This document shows positions 33,773 through 42,639 of a stretch of DNA of 64,000 nt, piece after piece (position 1 is the stretch's first letter; each line of letters begins with the position of its first letter). The notes beneath the pieces are model-generated. The model did no database searches and had not been told where the DNA came from. It saw only the letters and a list, made by a program, of their open reading frames with translations. A program made the translations under genes and the position numbers. Source of the DNA: Streptomyces sp. MUM 203J (GTDB lineage Bacteria; Actinomycetota; Actinomycetes; Streptomycetales; Streptomycetaceae); NCBI RefSeq assembly GCF_022414595.1, contig NZ_JADWYO010000008.1, positions 85,613 to 149,612 of the forward strand, read 5' to 3'.

Positions 33773-34881
33773 TGAAGAAGTTCGACAAGGACAAGGCGCT
33801 GCTGGGCCTCGCGGGCCCGGTGCTCGCCCTGGCCGTGGCCTTCCTCCTCACCACGTTCGTGCTGGTCGTGTCGGGTCTCAACCCGATCGAGCCGTACGAG
33901 CTGATGATCCAGGACGCCGAGTTCCCCGACGTCCAGGTCAACATCATCAACCAGACGGGCATCTACTATCTGGCAGCCCTGGCCGTGGCCGTCGGCTTCC
34001 GGATGAACCTGTTCAACATCGGCGTCGACGGCCAGTACCGCCTCGCCGCGATGATCGCCGCCGTGGTCGGTGCCAGCGTCGAGCTGCCCGGCCCGCTGCA
34101 CGTCCTGCTGATCACGCTGGTCGCCGTGCTGGTCGGTGCCTTCTGGGCCGGTATCGCCGGTTTCCTCAAGACCACCCGGGGCGTCAGCGAGGTCGTCTCC
34201 ACGATCATGCTGAACGCCATCGCGACCAGCCTGATCGCCTGGATGCTGCTGCCGAGCAACCTCGGCGTGCAGCCCCCCGGCTCCAACAACCTCACCACCG
34301 GCGACATCTCCGAGTCCGGCTGGATGACCGGCCTGGAGCTTGAGGGCGGCAACATCTACGGCTTCACCTTCGTCGCCTTCGGCCTCGGCATCGTCTACTG
34401 GTTCGTCCTCAACCGCACCCGGTTCGGCTTCGACCTGCGCGCCACCGGCGCCAGCCAGACCGCCGCCCAGGCCAGCGGCGTCGACGCCAAGCGGATGACC
34501 CTCACCGCCATGCTGATCTCCGGCGGTGTCGCCGGTCTGACCGGCATGCCGCTGCTGCTCGGCCAGACCCACACGTACAGCCTGAGCTTCCCGGCCGGTG
34601 TCGGCTTCACCGGCATCACCATCGCCCTGCTCGGCCGCAACAGCCCGGTCGGCATCTTCTTCGCCGCGCTGCTCATCTCCTTCCTGGAGAAGTCGTCGGG
34701 TTCGCTGGACCAGTTCGACTACCCGAAGGAGATCACCACGATCATGCAGGGCCTCATCGTGATCTCCGTCGTCGTCTCGTACGAACTCGTCCGGCAGTTC
34801 GGGCTCCGCCGGCAGCAGCAGAAGGTCGGCGAGGAGCTTGCCGCCCAGGCCCGCAAGAACAAGGAGGACGTGGCGGCATGA
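33772..34881 (+). CDS. nucleoside ABC transporter permease 1
   Basis: A 369-residue membrane protein of the BPD_transp_2 (RbsC/NupB-like) permease family. About eight to ten helices are visible, starting with LLGLAGPVLALAVAFLLTTF. Family motifs are FRMNLFNIGVDGQYRLAAMI, GVSEVVSTIMLNAIA (EVVSTIM loop contacting the ATPase) and FTGITIALLGRNSPVGI. The ATG overlaps the ATPase stop (TGATG). Together with the next permease it should form the heterodimeric channel of the nucleoside importer. Confidence 0.94.
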   Translation: MKKFDKDKALLGLAGPVLALAVAFLLTTFVLVVSGLNPIEPYELMIQDAEFPDVQVNIINQTGIYYLAALAVAVGFRMNLFNIGVDGQYRLAAMIAAVVGASVELPGPLHVLLITLVAVLVGAFWAGIAGFLKTTRGVSEVVSTIMLNAIATSLIAWMLLPSNLGVQPPGSNNLTTGDISESGWMTGLELEGGNIYGFTFVAFGLGIVYWFVLNRTRFGFDLRATGASQTAAQASGVDAKRMTLTAMLISGGVAGLTGMPLLLGQTHTYSLSFPAGVGFTGITIALLGRNSPVGIFFAALLISFLEKSSGSLDQFDYPKEITTIMQGLIVISVVVSYELVRQFGLRRQQQKVGEELAAQARKNKEDVAA

Positions 34882-36158
34882 GCGAGATCGAGTCCACGAG
34901 CACGGTGACCGCCGCGGGGGCGACCGCCCCCGCCAAGGGCGGCGGCCGTCCCACCCTGACCCTGCCCGTCGTCCTGCTGATCATCGCGGGTGGTCTGGCG
35001 CTGTTCTCCCTGGTCCGGGTCGTCAGCGGCGCGAGCGACCTGACCTCCGTCGGCCAGGTGTCCGGCGCCCTCCAGCTCGCCGTGCCGATCGGCCTCGCCG
35101 GTCTCGGCGGCCTGTGGGCGGAGCGGGCCGGTGTGGTCAACATCGGTCTCGAAGGCATGATGATCCTCGGCACCTGGTTCGGCGCCTGGGCCGGCTACCA
35201 GTGGGGCCCCTGGACCGGCGTGGTGATCGGCATCGTCGGCGGCGCGCTCGGCGGCCTGCTGCACGCGGTCATCACGATCACCTTCAACGTGAACCACATC
35301 GTCTCCGGTGTGGCCATCAACATCCTGGCCCTCGGCGCCACCCAGTACCTGTCGAACTTCACGTTCGCGGAGGCGCCCGGCGGTTCCTCCAAGCAGTCCC
35401 CGCGCATCGACCCCATCGACCGCATCACCATCCCGGGACTGTCGGACTGGCTGGCCGACCTCCAGGCCAAGGGCTGGTTCTTCATCTCGGACCTCGCCGG
35501 CATCCTCGGCGGCCTGGTCACCAACCTGTCGCTGCTGACCGTCGTCGCGCTGCTGCTCGTGCCCGGCACCTGGTGGGTCCTGTGGCGCACCGGCTTCGGC
35601 CTGCGGCTGCGCTCCTGCGGTGAGAACCCGGTCGCCGCCGAGTCCCTCGGCGTGAACGTCTACAAGTACAAGTACATCGCGGTCCTCGTCTCCGGCGGCC
35701 TCGCCGGTCTCGGCGGCGCGTTCCTCGCGATCGTGTCGACCGGCATCTACCAGGAGGGCCAGACCGGCGGCCGGGGCTACATCGGCCTCGCCGCCATGAT
35801 CTTCGGCAACTGGATGCCGGGCGGCATGGCGCTCGGCGCCGGGCTCTTCGGCTTCACCGACAGCCTCAAGCTGCGCGGCGGTGCCGAGAACGTCCACGCG
35901 ATGCTTCTGCTGCTGGCGATCCTGCTGGTCGTCGCGCTGGTCTGGACGCTGTACAAGAAGAAGTACACGGCCGCGGTGGTCTCCGCGGTCTTCGCCGCGC
36001 TGCTGTTCGTCTGGTACTTCTTCACCGACGCACTGCCCAGCCAGTTCGTGGACGCGGCCCCGTACGTCACGACCCTGCTGGTGCTGGCCCTGTCGGCACA
36101 GCGGCTGCGGATGCCCAAGGCGAACGGCATGCCGTACAAGAAGGGGCAGGGCAAGTGA
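34878..36158 (+). CDS. nucleoside ABC transporter permease 2
   Basis: A 426-residue permease of the same family as its neighbour. LVLPVVLLIIAGGLALFSL-like first helix, then AVPIGLAGLGGLWAERAGVV, NIGLEGMMILGTWFGAW (NIGLEG is the family hallmark) and NHIVSGVAINILALG. The C-terminal 70 residues add two further helices (VVSAVFAALLFVWYFFT and YVTTLLVLALSAQRL) beyond the typical core. It overlaps the first permease by ATGA and the cytidine deaminase by GTGA, so uptake and the first pyrimidine salvage step are made as one unit. Confidence 0.94.
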   Translation: MSEIESTSTVTAAGATAPAKGGGRPTLTLPVVLLIIAGGLALFSLVRVVSGASDLTSVGQVSGALQLAVPIGLAGLGGLWAERAGVVNIGLEGMMILGTWFGAWAGYQWGPWTGVVIGIVGGALGGLLHAVITITFNVNHIVSGVAINILALGATQYLSNFTFAEAPGGSSKQSPRIDPIDRITIPGLSDWLADLQAKGWFFISDLAGILGGLVTNLSLLTVVALLLVPGTWWVLWRTGFGLRLRSCGENPVAAESLGVNVYKYKYIAVLVSGGLAGLGGAFLAIVSTGIYQEGQTGGRGYIGLAAMIFGNWMPGGMALGAGLFGFTDSLKLRGGAENVHAMLLLLAILLVVALVWTLYKKKYTAAVVSAVFAALLFVWYFFTDALPSQFVDAAPYVTTLLVLALSAQRLRMPKANGMPYKKGQGK

Positions 36159-36598
36159 CCTCGCCCCCGCCCGAGGCCGCGGCGGGACCCGAGCCCGCCG
36201 CGGAGCCGGCGCCCTTCGACTGGGAGGCGCTGCACGCAGCCGCCCGCGCGGCCATGTCCCACGCGTACGCGCCCTACTCCGGCTTCCCGGTCGGGGCGGC
36301 GGCCGCGGTGGACGACGGGCGTGTGGTCAGCGGCTGCAACGTCGAGAACGCCTCGTACGGGATCGGCCTGTGCGCGGAGTGCGGGCTGGTCTCGCAGCTC
36401 CAGGCCACCGGCGGCGGTCGGCTCACCCACTTCGTGTGTGTGGACGGCCGCGGCGAGACGCTGGTGCCCTGCGGACGCTGCCGTCAGCTGCTGTACGAGT
36501 TCGGCGGGGGCGAGCTGCTGGTGGACACCCCCGGCGGTGTCCGCACCATGGACGAGATGCTGCCGCAGGCCTTCGGCCCGAAGCACCTCACCACCTGA
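36155..36598 (+). CDS. cdd: cytidine deaminase
   Basis: A 147-residue homotetramer-type cytidine deaminase. The zinc site is Cys73-Ala-Glu75 (LCAECG) with Cys106 and Cys109 (VPCGRCRQ); Glu75 is the catalytic acid. NVENASYG binds the nucleoside. The usual Arg after the glutamate is Cys here, as is common in actinobacterial enzymes. The first 22 residues are an extra Pro/Ala-rich tail. It converts cytidine or deoxycytidine to uridine or deoxyuridine right after import. The gene is last in the ABC operon and is followed by a terminator. Confidence 0.96.
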   Translation: MTSPPPEAAAGPEPAAEPAPFDWEALHAAARAAMSHAYAPYSGFPVGAAAAVDDGRVVSGCNVENASYGIGLCAECGLVSQLQATGGGRLTHFVCVDGRGETLVPCGRCRQLLYEFGGGELLVDTPGGVRTMDEMLPQAFGPKHLTT

Positions 36599-36604
36599 AG
36601 GACG

Positions 36605-36646
36605 GGCGCGGCCCTTCTGCCTCCCCCCGGGCAGAGGGGCCGCGCC
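36605..36646 (+). terminator. terminator after cdd
   Basis: A 10-bp outer stem GGCGCGGCCC / GGGCCGCGCC with a second inner stem TCTGCC / GGCAGA, only 6 nt after the cdd stop. It separates the transporter operon from deoA. Confidence 0.88.
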
Positions 36647-36648
36647 GC

Positions 36649-36677
36649 TTTACGATCTCTATGCGCGTAGACACGAT
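36649..36677 (+). promoter_or_regulatory. nucleoside-regulon operator in the deoA promoter
   Basis: CTATGCGCGTAG at 36659-36670 differs from the CTACGCGCGTAG palindrome by one base. It lies in the 17-bp spacer between TTTACG (-35 candidate, 36649-36654) and CACGAT (-10 candidate, 36672-36677), about 50 nt upstream of the deoA ATG. Confidence 0.75.
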
Positions 36678-36720
36678 GTCGGCGGCCACCGCCGCACCCG
36701 CTGGAAGGAACACTGAGCTC

Positions 36721-37998
36721 ATGGACGCGATTTCCGTCATCCGTACGAAGCGGGACCGGGGCGAGCTGAGCCCCGAGCAGATCGACTGGGTCATCGACGC
36801 GTACACGCGCGGCGAGGTCGCGGACGAGCAGATGTCCTCGCTGGCCATGGCGATCTTCCTCAACGGCATGAACCGGGGCGAGATCGCCCGCTGGACCGCC
36901 GCGATGATCGCCTCCGGCGAGCGCATGGACTTCTCCTCGCTGTCCCGCCCGACCGCCGACAAGCACTCCACCGGCGGCGTCGGCGACAAGATCACCCTGC
37001 CGCTCGCCCCGCTGGTCGCCGCGTGCGGCGCCGCCGTCCCGCAGCTCAGCGGCCGGGGCCTCGGCCACACCGGCGGCACGCTCGACAAGCTGGAGTCCGT
37101 CCCCGGCTGGCGCGCGCTGCTCTCCAACGAGGAGATGCTGCACGTCCTCGACACCACCGGCGCCGTCATCTGCGCGGCGGGCGACGGCCTCGCCCCCGCC
37201 GACAAGAAGCTGTACGCGCTCCGCGATGTGACGGGCACTGTCGAGGCGATCCCGCTCATCGCCTCGTCCATCATGTCCAAGAAGATCGCGGAGGGCACCG
37301 GCTCGCTGGTCCTGGACGTGAAGGTCGGCTCCGGCGCCTTCATGAAGGACATCGAGAACGCGCGCGAGCTGGCGTCCACGATGGTCGGCCTCGGCACGGA
37401 CCACGGCGTCAGGACTGTCGCGCTGCTCACCGACATGTCCACTCCCCTCGGCCTCACGGCGGGCAACGCCCTGGAGGTGCGGGAGTCGGTGGAGGTCCTG
37501 GCGGGCGGCGGTCCGGCGGACGTCGTCGAGCTGACCGTCGCCCTGGCCCGCGAGATGCTCGACGCGGCCGGTGTGAAGGACGCCGACCCGGCGAAGGCCC
37601 TCGCGGACGGCTCCGCCATGGACGTGTGGCGCCGCATGATCGCCGCGCAGGGCGGCGACCCGGACGCCGAGCTGCCGGTCGCCCGCGAGCAGCATGTGGT
37701 GGCGGCTCCGTCCTCTGGCGTCCTGACCCGGCTCGACGCGTACGACGTCGGCGTCGCCGCCTGGCGCCTCGGCGCGGGCCGCGCCCGCAAGGAGGACCCG
37801 GTGCAGGCCGGCGCGGGCGTGGAGCTGCACGCCAAGCCGGGTGACACGGTGACGGCGGGCCAGCCGCTGCTGACCCTGCACACGGACACGCCGGAGAAGT
37901 TCGACTACGCCCTGAAGTCCCTGGAGGGCGCCTGGGACATCGAGGCGGCGGGAACGGCGTTCACGGCGAACCCGATCGTCCTGGACCGCATCGCCTGA
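36721..37998 (+). CDS. deoA: thymidine phosphorylase
   Basis: A 425-residue pyrimidine-nucleoside phosphorylase. The phosphate- and substrate-binding signature is ADKHSTGGVGDKITLPLAPL, followed by SGRGLGHTGGTLDKLES and SSIMSKKIAEGTGSLVLDVK. It splits thymidine or deoxyuridine with phosphate to the base and deoxyribose-1-phosphate, in the cytoplasm. The ATG at 36721 gives the normal length; GGAAGG lies rather far (about 12 nt) upstream, and an in-frame ATG at 36676 is a possible alternative. Deoxyribose-phosphate from this step feeds the phosphosugar mutase and DeoC encoded later in the window. Confidence 0.96.
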   Translation: MDAISVIRTKRDRGELSPEQIDWVIDAYTRGEVADEQMSSLAMAIFLNGMNRGEIARWTAAMIASGERMDFSSLSRPTADKHSTGGVGDKITLPLAPLVAACGAAVPQLSGRGLGHTGGTLDKLESVPGWRALLSNEEMLHVLDTTGAVICAAGDGLAPADKKLYALRDVTGTVEAIPLIASSIMSKKIAEGTGSLVLDVKVGSGAFMKDIENARELASTMVGLGTDHGVRTVALLTDMSTPLGLTAGNALEVRESVEVLAGGGPADVVELTVALAREMLDAAGVKDADPAKALADGSAMDVWRRMIAAQGGDPDAELPVAREQHVVAAPSSGVLTRLDAYDVGVAAWRLGAGRARKEDPVQAGAGVELHAKPGDTVTAGQPLLTLHTDTPEKFDYALKSLEGAWDIEAAGTAFTANPIVLDRIA

Positions 37999-38029
37999 CG
38001 GTTCCGGGGTCGTATGCCCTCGCCCGGGT

Positions 38030-38063
38030 GAACGGGACCGGTGGCTCTCTGCCGGTCCCGTTC
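38030..38063 (+). terminator. terminator after deoA
   Basis: A perfect 12-bp stem GAACGGGACCGG / CCGGTCCCGTTC with a 10-nt loop, 31 nt after the deoA stop. Confidence 0.88.
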
Positions 38064-38102
38064 GGCATGCTGGACTCGGCGACGACCGAAGAGGAGCACA
38101 CC

Positions 38103-38702
38103 ATGAGCGCACTCGCCGTCGAGCCCGGGCCGGACAACGGCTCGACCTGGGACAGGCTCGTCCACTTCTGGCAGGAGTTGGACTGGCCCGAGGGCTGCAA
38201 GGTGGAGATCATCGAGGGGATCGTCACCATGGCGCCGACACCCGCCAGCAGCCACAATTACATCGCTCATCTTGTCCACCGGGACCTGTACCGAGTGATT
38301 CCCGAGGACTGGGCTGTCTGCCAGACTCAGTCCGTGGCCATGCCGCCAAACCTGAACATGTTCATTCCCGACTTGCTGGTTGTGCCATCGGCAGCCCTGA
38401 AGAAGCCCGGTTGCCACATCCCTGCCGAGGCGGCTGAGCTCGTCGTCGAGATCACCCCTCCGTCCAATGCCCAGCAGGACAGGATCCAGAAGCTGCGTGG
38501 CTACGCATCAGCCGGCGTGCCCCTGTACCTCCTGCTGGACAGCTGGGCTTCCAACTGCCCCAGCGCCACGCTCTACGGGGAGCCGAAGAACGGGATGTAC
38601 CGCGTCCTGGAGGTCGCGCAGTACGGCGAGGGAATCCACCTTCCCGAGCCCTTCGGCCTCACCATCGACACCGGAGCCTTCCCAGTCCCCCCACTCCGAT
38701 GA
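38103..38702 (+). CDS. Uma2-family (DUF820) restriction-endonuclease-like protein
   Basis: A 199-residue protein of the Uma2 group: ELDWPEGCKVEIIEGIVTMA, SSHNYIAHLVHRDLYRVIP, FIPDLLVVPS, ELVVEITPPSNAQQDRIQKL and ASAGVPLYLLLD. The D...E-x-T/K core (PDLLVV ... VVEIT) follows the PD-(D/E)XK nuclease pattern, with Thr where the catalytic Lys is often found. These genes are numerous in Streptomyces and biologically poorly understood. The ATG at 38103 has GAGGAG at the right spacing. Its codon use is slightly less GC-biased than that of neighbours (for example AATTAC, GATTCCC stretches), which hints at transfer. Confidence 0.9.
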   Translation: MSALAVEPGPDNGSTWDRLVHFWQELDWPEGCKVEIIEGIVTMAPTPASSHNYIAHLVHRDLYRVIPEDWAVCQTQSVAMPPNLNMFIPDLLVVPSAALKKPGCHIPAEAAELVVEITPPSNAQQDRIQKLRGYASAGVPLYLLLDSWASNCPSATLYGEPKNGMYRVLEVAQYGEGIHLPEPFGLTIDTGAFPVPPLR

Positions 38703-38732
38703 GTTCCGGGCGCTGACCGGGTCCTTGTCCAT

Positions 38733-39104
38733 GTGGATGACAACGACAAGGACCCGATCGTTCTGCAGGTCACCGGCCCCATCAGCCCCGACGGCATACC
38801 CCGCCTCCGCGACGAGCTGACCGCGCGGCTCCGAGGCGCCGGGGGCGGCACCTCCGTCGTCGTGGACGTCACCGGGCTGACCCGGCCCGACCTCGTCGCC
38901 GTCGACGCGCTCGCGCGCCTGCGGCTGACCGCGCGGCGGCTCGGGTACGAGCTGACCGTACGGGGTGCGGGACACGAACTGCGCGGGTTGCTCGACCTGA
39001 CCGGGCTGGCCGACCGGGCCATACCGCTCACGCCCCCGCCGGATCCAGCCGCTCCGGCAGACCGAACAGCGGGAACCAGCGCTTCACGTCCAGGAACGAC
39101 GTGA
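38733..39104 (+). CDS. STAS-domain protein
   Basis: A 123-residue protein with the STAS (anti-sigma factor antagonist) layout: PIVLQVTGPISPDGIPRLRD, TSVVVDVTGLTRPDLVAVDA and RRLGYELTVRGAGHELRGLL. The residue usually phosphorylated in antagonists (Ser/Thr in the DxS loop) is not clear: the loop reads DVTGLTRPDL. It may sense or scaffold rather than act as a classical switch. The GTG start is weak, and the last 77 nt overlap the convergent sigma factor gene. The STAS domain itself ends near residue 98, so the tail may be non-conserved. Confidence 0.65.
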   Translation: MDDNDKDPIVLQVTGPISPDGIPRLRDELTARLRGAGGGTSVVVDVTGLTRPDLVAVDALARLRLTARRLGYELTVRGAGHELRGLLDLTGLADRAIPLTPPPDPAAPADRTAGTSASRPGTT

Positions 39105-40014
39105 TGCCCGAGACCCGGCCGTCCACGATCTCGATCACCATCAGCGCCCACGGGCTGAACCCGCCCTCCGGGTCCGGGTGGTAGTGGGCGAACGCGGGCG
39201 TGCCGTTGGCGACGGTGGGTATGAGGCGCGAGCCGCGGCAGACCGAGCCCACACCCAGCATCCAGCCCACGATGTCGCCGTGGCCGCGCAGCCACAGGTC
39301 GTACGGCGGCATGGACAGCGTCGCGTCCTCGTGGAGCAGAGCCGTGAGCGCCGTCATGTCGTACGACTCGAACGCGGCCACGTACCGGTCCAGCAGGCTC
39401 CGCTGCCGCTCGTCCAGCGGGTCGGCCGTGGCCGTCCGCGCCGGTCCGTGCGCGGCCAGCGTCGCGCGGGCCCGCTGGAGGGCGCTGTTCACCGACGCCA
39501 CCGACGTGCCCAGCAGCTCCGCGACCTCGCTCGCCTTCCAGGCCAGCACCTCGCGCAGAATCAGCACGGCCCGCTGCTTCGACGGCAGGTGCTGGAGCGC
39601 CGCCACGAACGCCAGCCGTACCGACTCCCGGGACAGTGCCGTCTCCGCCGGGTCGGCGGCCTGCGGCAGGACCCGCCCGTCCGGCACCGGTTCCAGCCAG
39701 GTGACCTCCGGACGCGAGTTCAGCTGCGCCTGCGCGACCGGCGTGGACTCCGTCAGGTCCATGGGGCGGGCCCGCCGGTTGCCCGCGTTCAGTGCGTCCA
39801 GGCACACGTTCGTGGCGATCCGGTACAGCCAGGACCGCAGCGAGGACCGGCCCTCGAACCGCTCCAGCGAGCGCCAGGCCCGCACCATCGTGTCCTGCAC
39901 GGCGTCCTCCGCCTCGAAGGCGGAGCCGAGCATCCGGTAGCAGTAGCCGGTCAGTTCGGTCCGGTACTCCTCAAGCCGGGCTTCCAGGTCCTCCGGCGCA
40001 GCCACCTCGGCCAT
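39028..40014 (-). CDS. ECF sigma factor with SnoaL-like C-terminal domain (SigJ/SigX5-like)
   Basis: A 328-residue sigma factor. Region 2 (residues about 15-85) has YCYRMLGSAFEAEDAVQDTM and SSLRSWLYRIATNVCLDAL. Region 4 (about 145-205) has HLPSKQRAVLILREVLAWKA and LLGTSVASVNSALQRARATL. Residues 215-328 form a SnoaL/NTF2-like domain (LDRYVAAFESYDMTALTALL, WMLGVGSVCRGSRLIP). In such factors the C-terminal domain controls core binding in place of a separate anti-sigma. ATG 40014 is preceded by AGGGG at 8 nt. It faces the MFS gene in the same direction but with a 108-bp gap. Confidence 0.93.
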   Translation of the reverse strand: MAEVAAPEDLEARLEEYRTELTGYCYRMLGSAFEAEDAVQDTMVRAWRSLERFEGRSSLRSWLYRIATNVCLDALNAGNRRARPMDLTESTPVAQAQLNSRPEVTWLEPVPDGRVLPQAADPAETALSRESVRLAFVAALQHLPSKQRAVLILREVLAWKASEVAELLGTSVASVNSALQRARATLAAHGPARTATADPLDERQRSLLDRYVAAFESYDMTALTALLHEDATLSMPPYDLWLRGHGDIVGWMLGVGSVCRGSRLIPTVANGTPAFAHYHPDPEGGFSPWALMVIEIVDGRVSGITSFLDVKRWFPLFGLPERLDPAGA

Positions 40015-40122
40015 CGCGTCCACCCCTGTCGCGCTGATCGTGCCTGAAACGGGTCGTGCCTTGCTCGTGCGTACCTTCGGGACGCTACAGGAGCCCACTG
40101 ACAACGGCCCGGCGGCACAGTG

Positions 40123-41442
40123 TCAGGCGCGGCCCGCCATCGCCGGGTGCGCCCGCCGCGCGCGGGCCGCACTGGCCGCCCGCCGTTCCTCGACGCGCGC
40201 GCTGTGCGTGCCGTACAGGGTGATCGAGACGACGCCGATCACCGCGAGCAGCCCCAGCAGGACCGTGCCCGACCAGCCGCCCGCGTGGAAGGCGACCGCG
40301 CCCAGCGTGCCGCCCGCGCTGCTGCCCAGGTAGTACGCGGACTGGTACAGCGCCGAGGCCTGGGCCCGACCGGTCTTCGCCGTGCGGCTCACCGCCGACG
40401 AGGCCACCGCGTGCCCGGCGAAGAACCCGGCCGTGATCAGCACCAGCCCGGCCAGGACCGCCGCCAGCGAGGCCGACAGGGAGAGCAGCAGACCCGCCGC
40501 CGTCGTCGTCACCGCCAGGTACAGCGCCCCGCGCCGCCCCATGCGGCCGACCAGCTTCCCGGCCGCCGCCGACGACACCGTGCCGACCAGGTAGACCAGG
40601 AAGACCGACCCGACGACCCCCTGCGGCAGCGAGAACGGCGCTTCCACCAGCCGGTAGCCGATCACCGTGTACACGGCGCCGAACACCGTCATGAACAGCG
40701 CCCCGATCCCGTACAGCCGCAGCAGCAGCGGGTCCGAGAGGTGGGTCCGCACGGTACGGGCCGCGGCGCGCGGGTCCAGCGAACCGGGCGTGAAGTTCCG
40801 GGCCTTCGGCAGCAGCAGCCGGTACGCGGCCACGCACACCACCGCCATCAGCCCCACGGCGGCCAGACCGGCCCGCCAGCCCCAGAGCTGGGCGGCCCAG
40901 CCGGTGACGATCCGGCCGCTCATCCCGCCGATGCTGTTGCCCGCGACGAACAGTCCGATCGCCGCGACCAGCGCCTTCGGTCGTACCTCCTCCGCCAGGT
41001 ACGCCATCGCCGACGCCGGAACACCGGCCAGTGCCGCGCCCTGCACGGCCCGCAGCGCCACCAGCCACTCCAGGCTCGGCGCGAAGGGGACCAGCAGCCC
41101 CACGGCCACCGCGACCACCAGCGAGCCGGTCATCAGCGCGCGGCGGCCGAACCGCTCCGACAGGGCGCTCAGCGGCAGTACGCACAGCGCGAGCGCGCCG
41201 GTGGCGGCGGAGACCGTCCAGCTCGCGGCGGAGGCGCTCACCGCGAAGCCGGCGGAGACGTCCGGCAGCAGGGCCTGGGTCGAGTAGAGAAGAGCGAACG
41301 TCGCGAGTCCGGCGGCGAAGAGCGCGAGGCTCATGCGGCGGTAGCCGGGGCGGCCGGGGGCGAGGCGGGTGTCGAGGTCGGCGTCACGGCGGGAGTCGGC
41401 GCCCACGGTTTCCGTGGACGCCTTGGTACTGGCGGGAGACAT
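40123..41442 (-). CDS. MFS transporter (drug:H+ antiporter-like)
   Basis: A 439-residue protein with about twelve membrane helices starting at MSLALFAAGLATFALLYSTQ. Motif A appears as LSALSERFGRRALMTGSLVV between helices 2 and 3. The first 40 residues are a soluble charged head. Similar proteins resemble YnfM/AraJ-type exporters. The ATG at 41442 has only a weak GAG upstream. The divergent LysR-type regulator starts 63 bp away, so the regulator probably controls this transporter. Confidence 0.9.
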   Translation of the reverse strand: MSPASTKASTETVGADSRRDADLDTRLAPGRPGYRRMSLALFAAGLATFALLYSTQALLPDVSAGFAVSASAASWTVSAATGALALCVLPLSALSERFGRRALMTGSLVVAVAVGLLVPFAPSLEWLVALRAVQGAALAGVPASAMAYLAEEVRPKALVAAIGLFVAGNSIGGMSGRIVTGWAAQLWGWRAGLAAVGLMAVVCVAAYRLLLPKARNFTPGSLDPRAAARTVRTHLSDPLLLRLYGIGALFMTVFGAVYTVIGYRLVEAPFSLPQGVVGSVFLVYLVGTVSSAAAGKLVGRMGRRGALYLAVTTTAAGLLLSLSASLAAVLAGLVLITAGFFAGHAVASSAVSRTAKTGRAQASALYQSAYYLGSSAGGTLGAVAFHAGGWSGTVLLGLLAVIGVVSITLYGTHSARVEERRAASAARARRAHPAMAGRA

Positions 41443-41505
41443 GTCTCGAACGTACGGACCGCCGGGTTCATGCGTCCAATGCACGAACAGGCTTTAATCG
41501 TTCCC

Positions 41506-42468
41506 ATGGTGCATGACCGCAGGTCACAGCCGTGGCTGTCACTGAACAGTCACGAAGATGAAATGGCCCTATTGCTCGCCCCTCGTCTCGCGTACTTCGC
41601 GGCGGTCGCCCGCCACGAGCATGTGACCAGGGCGGCGCTGGAGATCGGCGTCCCGCAGTCGACGCTGTCGCGGGCGATCGTGCGGCTGGAGGAGGATCTG
41701 GGCGTCACGCTCTTCGCCCGCAAGGGCCGCACGCTGTCGCTGACGCCCGCCGGGCGGACCTTCCTCACCTCGGTGGAGCGGGCCCTGGGCGAGGTCGAGC
41801 GGTCCGCCGAGGCGGTACGGGCCGATGTGGACCCGACGGCCGGGCGGGTGGCCTTCGGGTTCCTGCACACCATGGGCTCGGAGACGGTACCGGGCCTGCT
41901 GCGGGCGTTCCGCGTGGACCACCCGAAGGTCCGGTTCACCCTGGTGCAGAACTACGGCGAAGCCATGATCGAGCGGCTCCGGGCGGGTGAGCTGGACCTG
42001 TGCCTCACCTCGCCCGTGCCGGACGCGCCCGACCTGGTGGCCCGGCGGCTGGACGAGCAGCGGCTGCGGCTCGTCGTCCCGGACGACCACAGGCTGGCCG
42101 GGCGGAAGCGGGTGCGGCTGGCGGAGGCGGCGGAGGAGGTGTTCGTGACCCTGGAGCCCGGGTACGGGCTGCGGCGGATCACCGACCACCTGTGCGCCGA
42201 GGCGGGGTTCCGGCCGCGCGTCGCGTTCGAGGGGGAGGAGGCGGAGACGCTGCGGGGGCTGGTGGCGGCCGGGCTGGGCGTCGCCCTGCTGCCGCCGCCC
42301 GCGGTGGCGCGGCCCGGGGTGGTCGAGCTGACGGTCACGGCGCCGAGGGCCGCGCGGGAGATCGGGGTGGCATGGCAGGCGGGGCGGCCGGACACGCCGC
42401 CGGTGGCCGCGTTCAAGAAGTTCCTGCTGTCCCGGAGGGGCAAGCTGCTGAGCGAGCCGGAACACTGA
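41506..42468 (+). CDS. LysR-family transcriptional regulator
   Basis: A 320-residue LysR regulator. The winged HTH is at residues about 25-85: LAPRLAYFAAVARHEHVTRA, VPQSTLSRAIVRLEEDLGVT and LFARKGRTLSLTPAGRTFL. The effector domain follows (GRVAFGFLHTMGSETVPGLL, ERLRAGELDLCLTSPVPDAP). ATG 41506 lies 7 nt after TTTAAT, a plausible -10, so the mRNA may be leaderless; GTG 41509 is an alternative. The shared 63-bp gap with the MFS gene is the likely operator, and contains the dyad-like GCGTCCAATGC. Confidence 0.94.
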   Translation: MVHDRRSQPWLSLNSHEDEMALLLAPRLAYFAAVARHEHVTRAALEIGVPQSTLSRAIVRLEEDLGVTLFARKGRTLSLTPAGRTFLTSVERALGEVERSAEAVRADVDPTAGRVAFGFLHTMGSETVPGLLRAFRVDHPKVRFTLVQNYGEAMIERLRAGELDLCLTSPVPDAPDLVARRLDEQRLRLVVPDDHRLAGRKRVRLAEAAEEVFVTLEPGYGLRRITDHLCAEAGFRPRVAFEGEEAETLRGLVAAGLGVALLPPPAVARPGVVELTVTAPRAAREIGVAWQAGRPDTPPVAAFKKFLLSRRGKLLSEPEH

Positions 42469-42639
42469 GGGCGGGCGCCCGGCGCCTGTTCCCCCCGCTC
42501 CGCCCCTCGCGCGACGGACGGGCCGGAACGCCGGTCCCGCCCGAGTCCGGCCCCTCCGGTGTTCGAGAAGCGGGGGTGAGCAGAAGCGCCCCTCCCGGAT
42601 CGGGCAGGAGCGGCGCGGGGGGAAGGAACCGCCGGTTCC

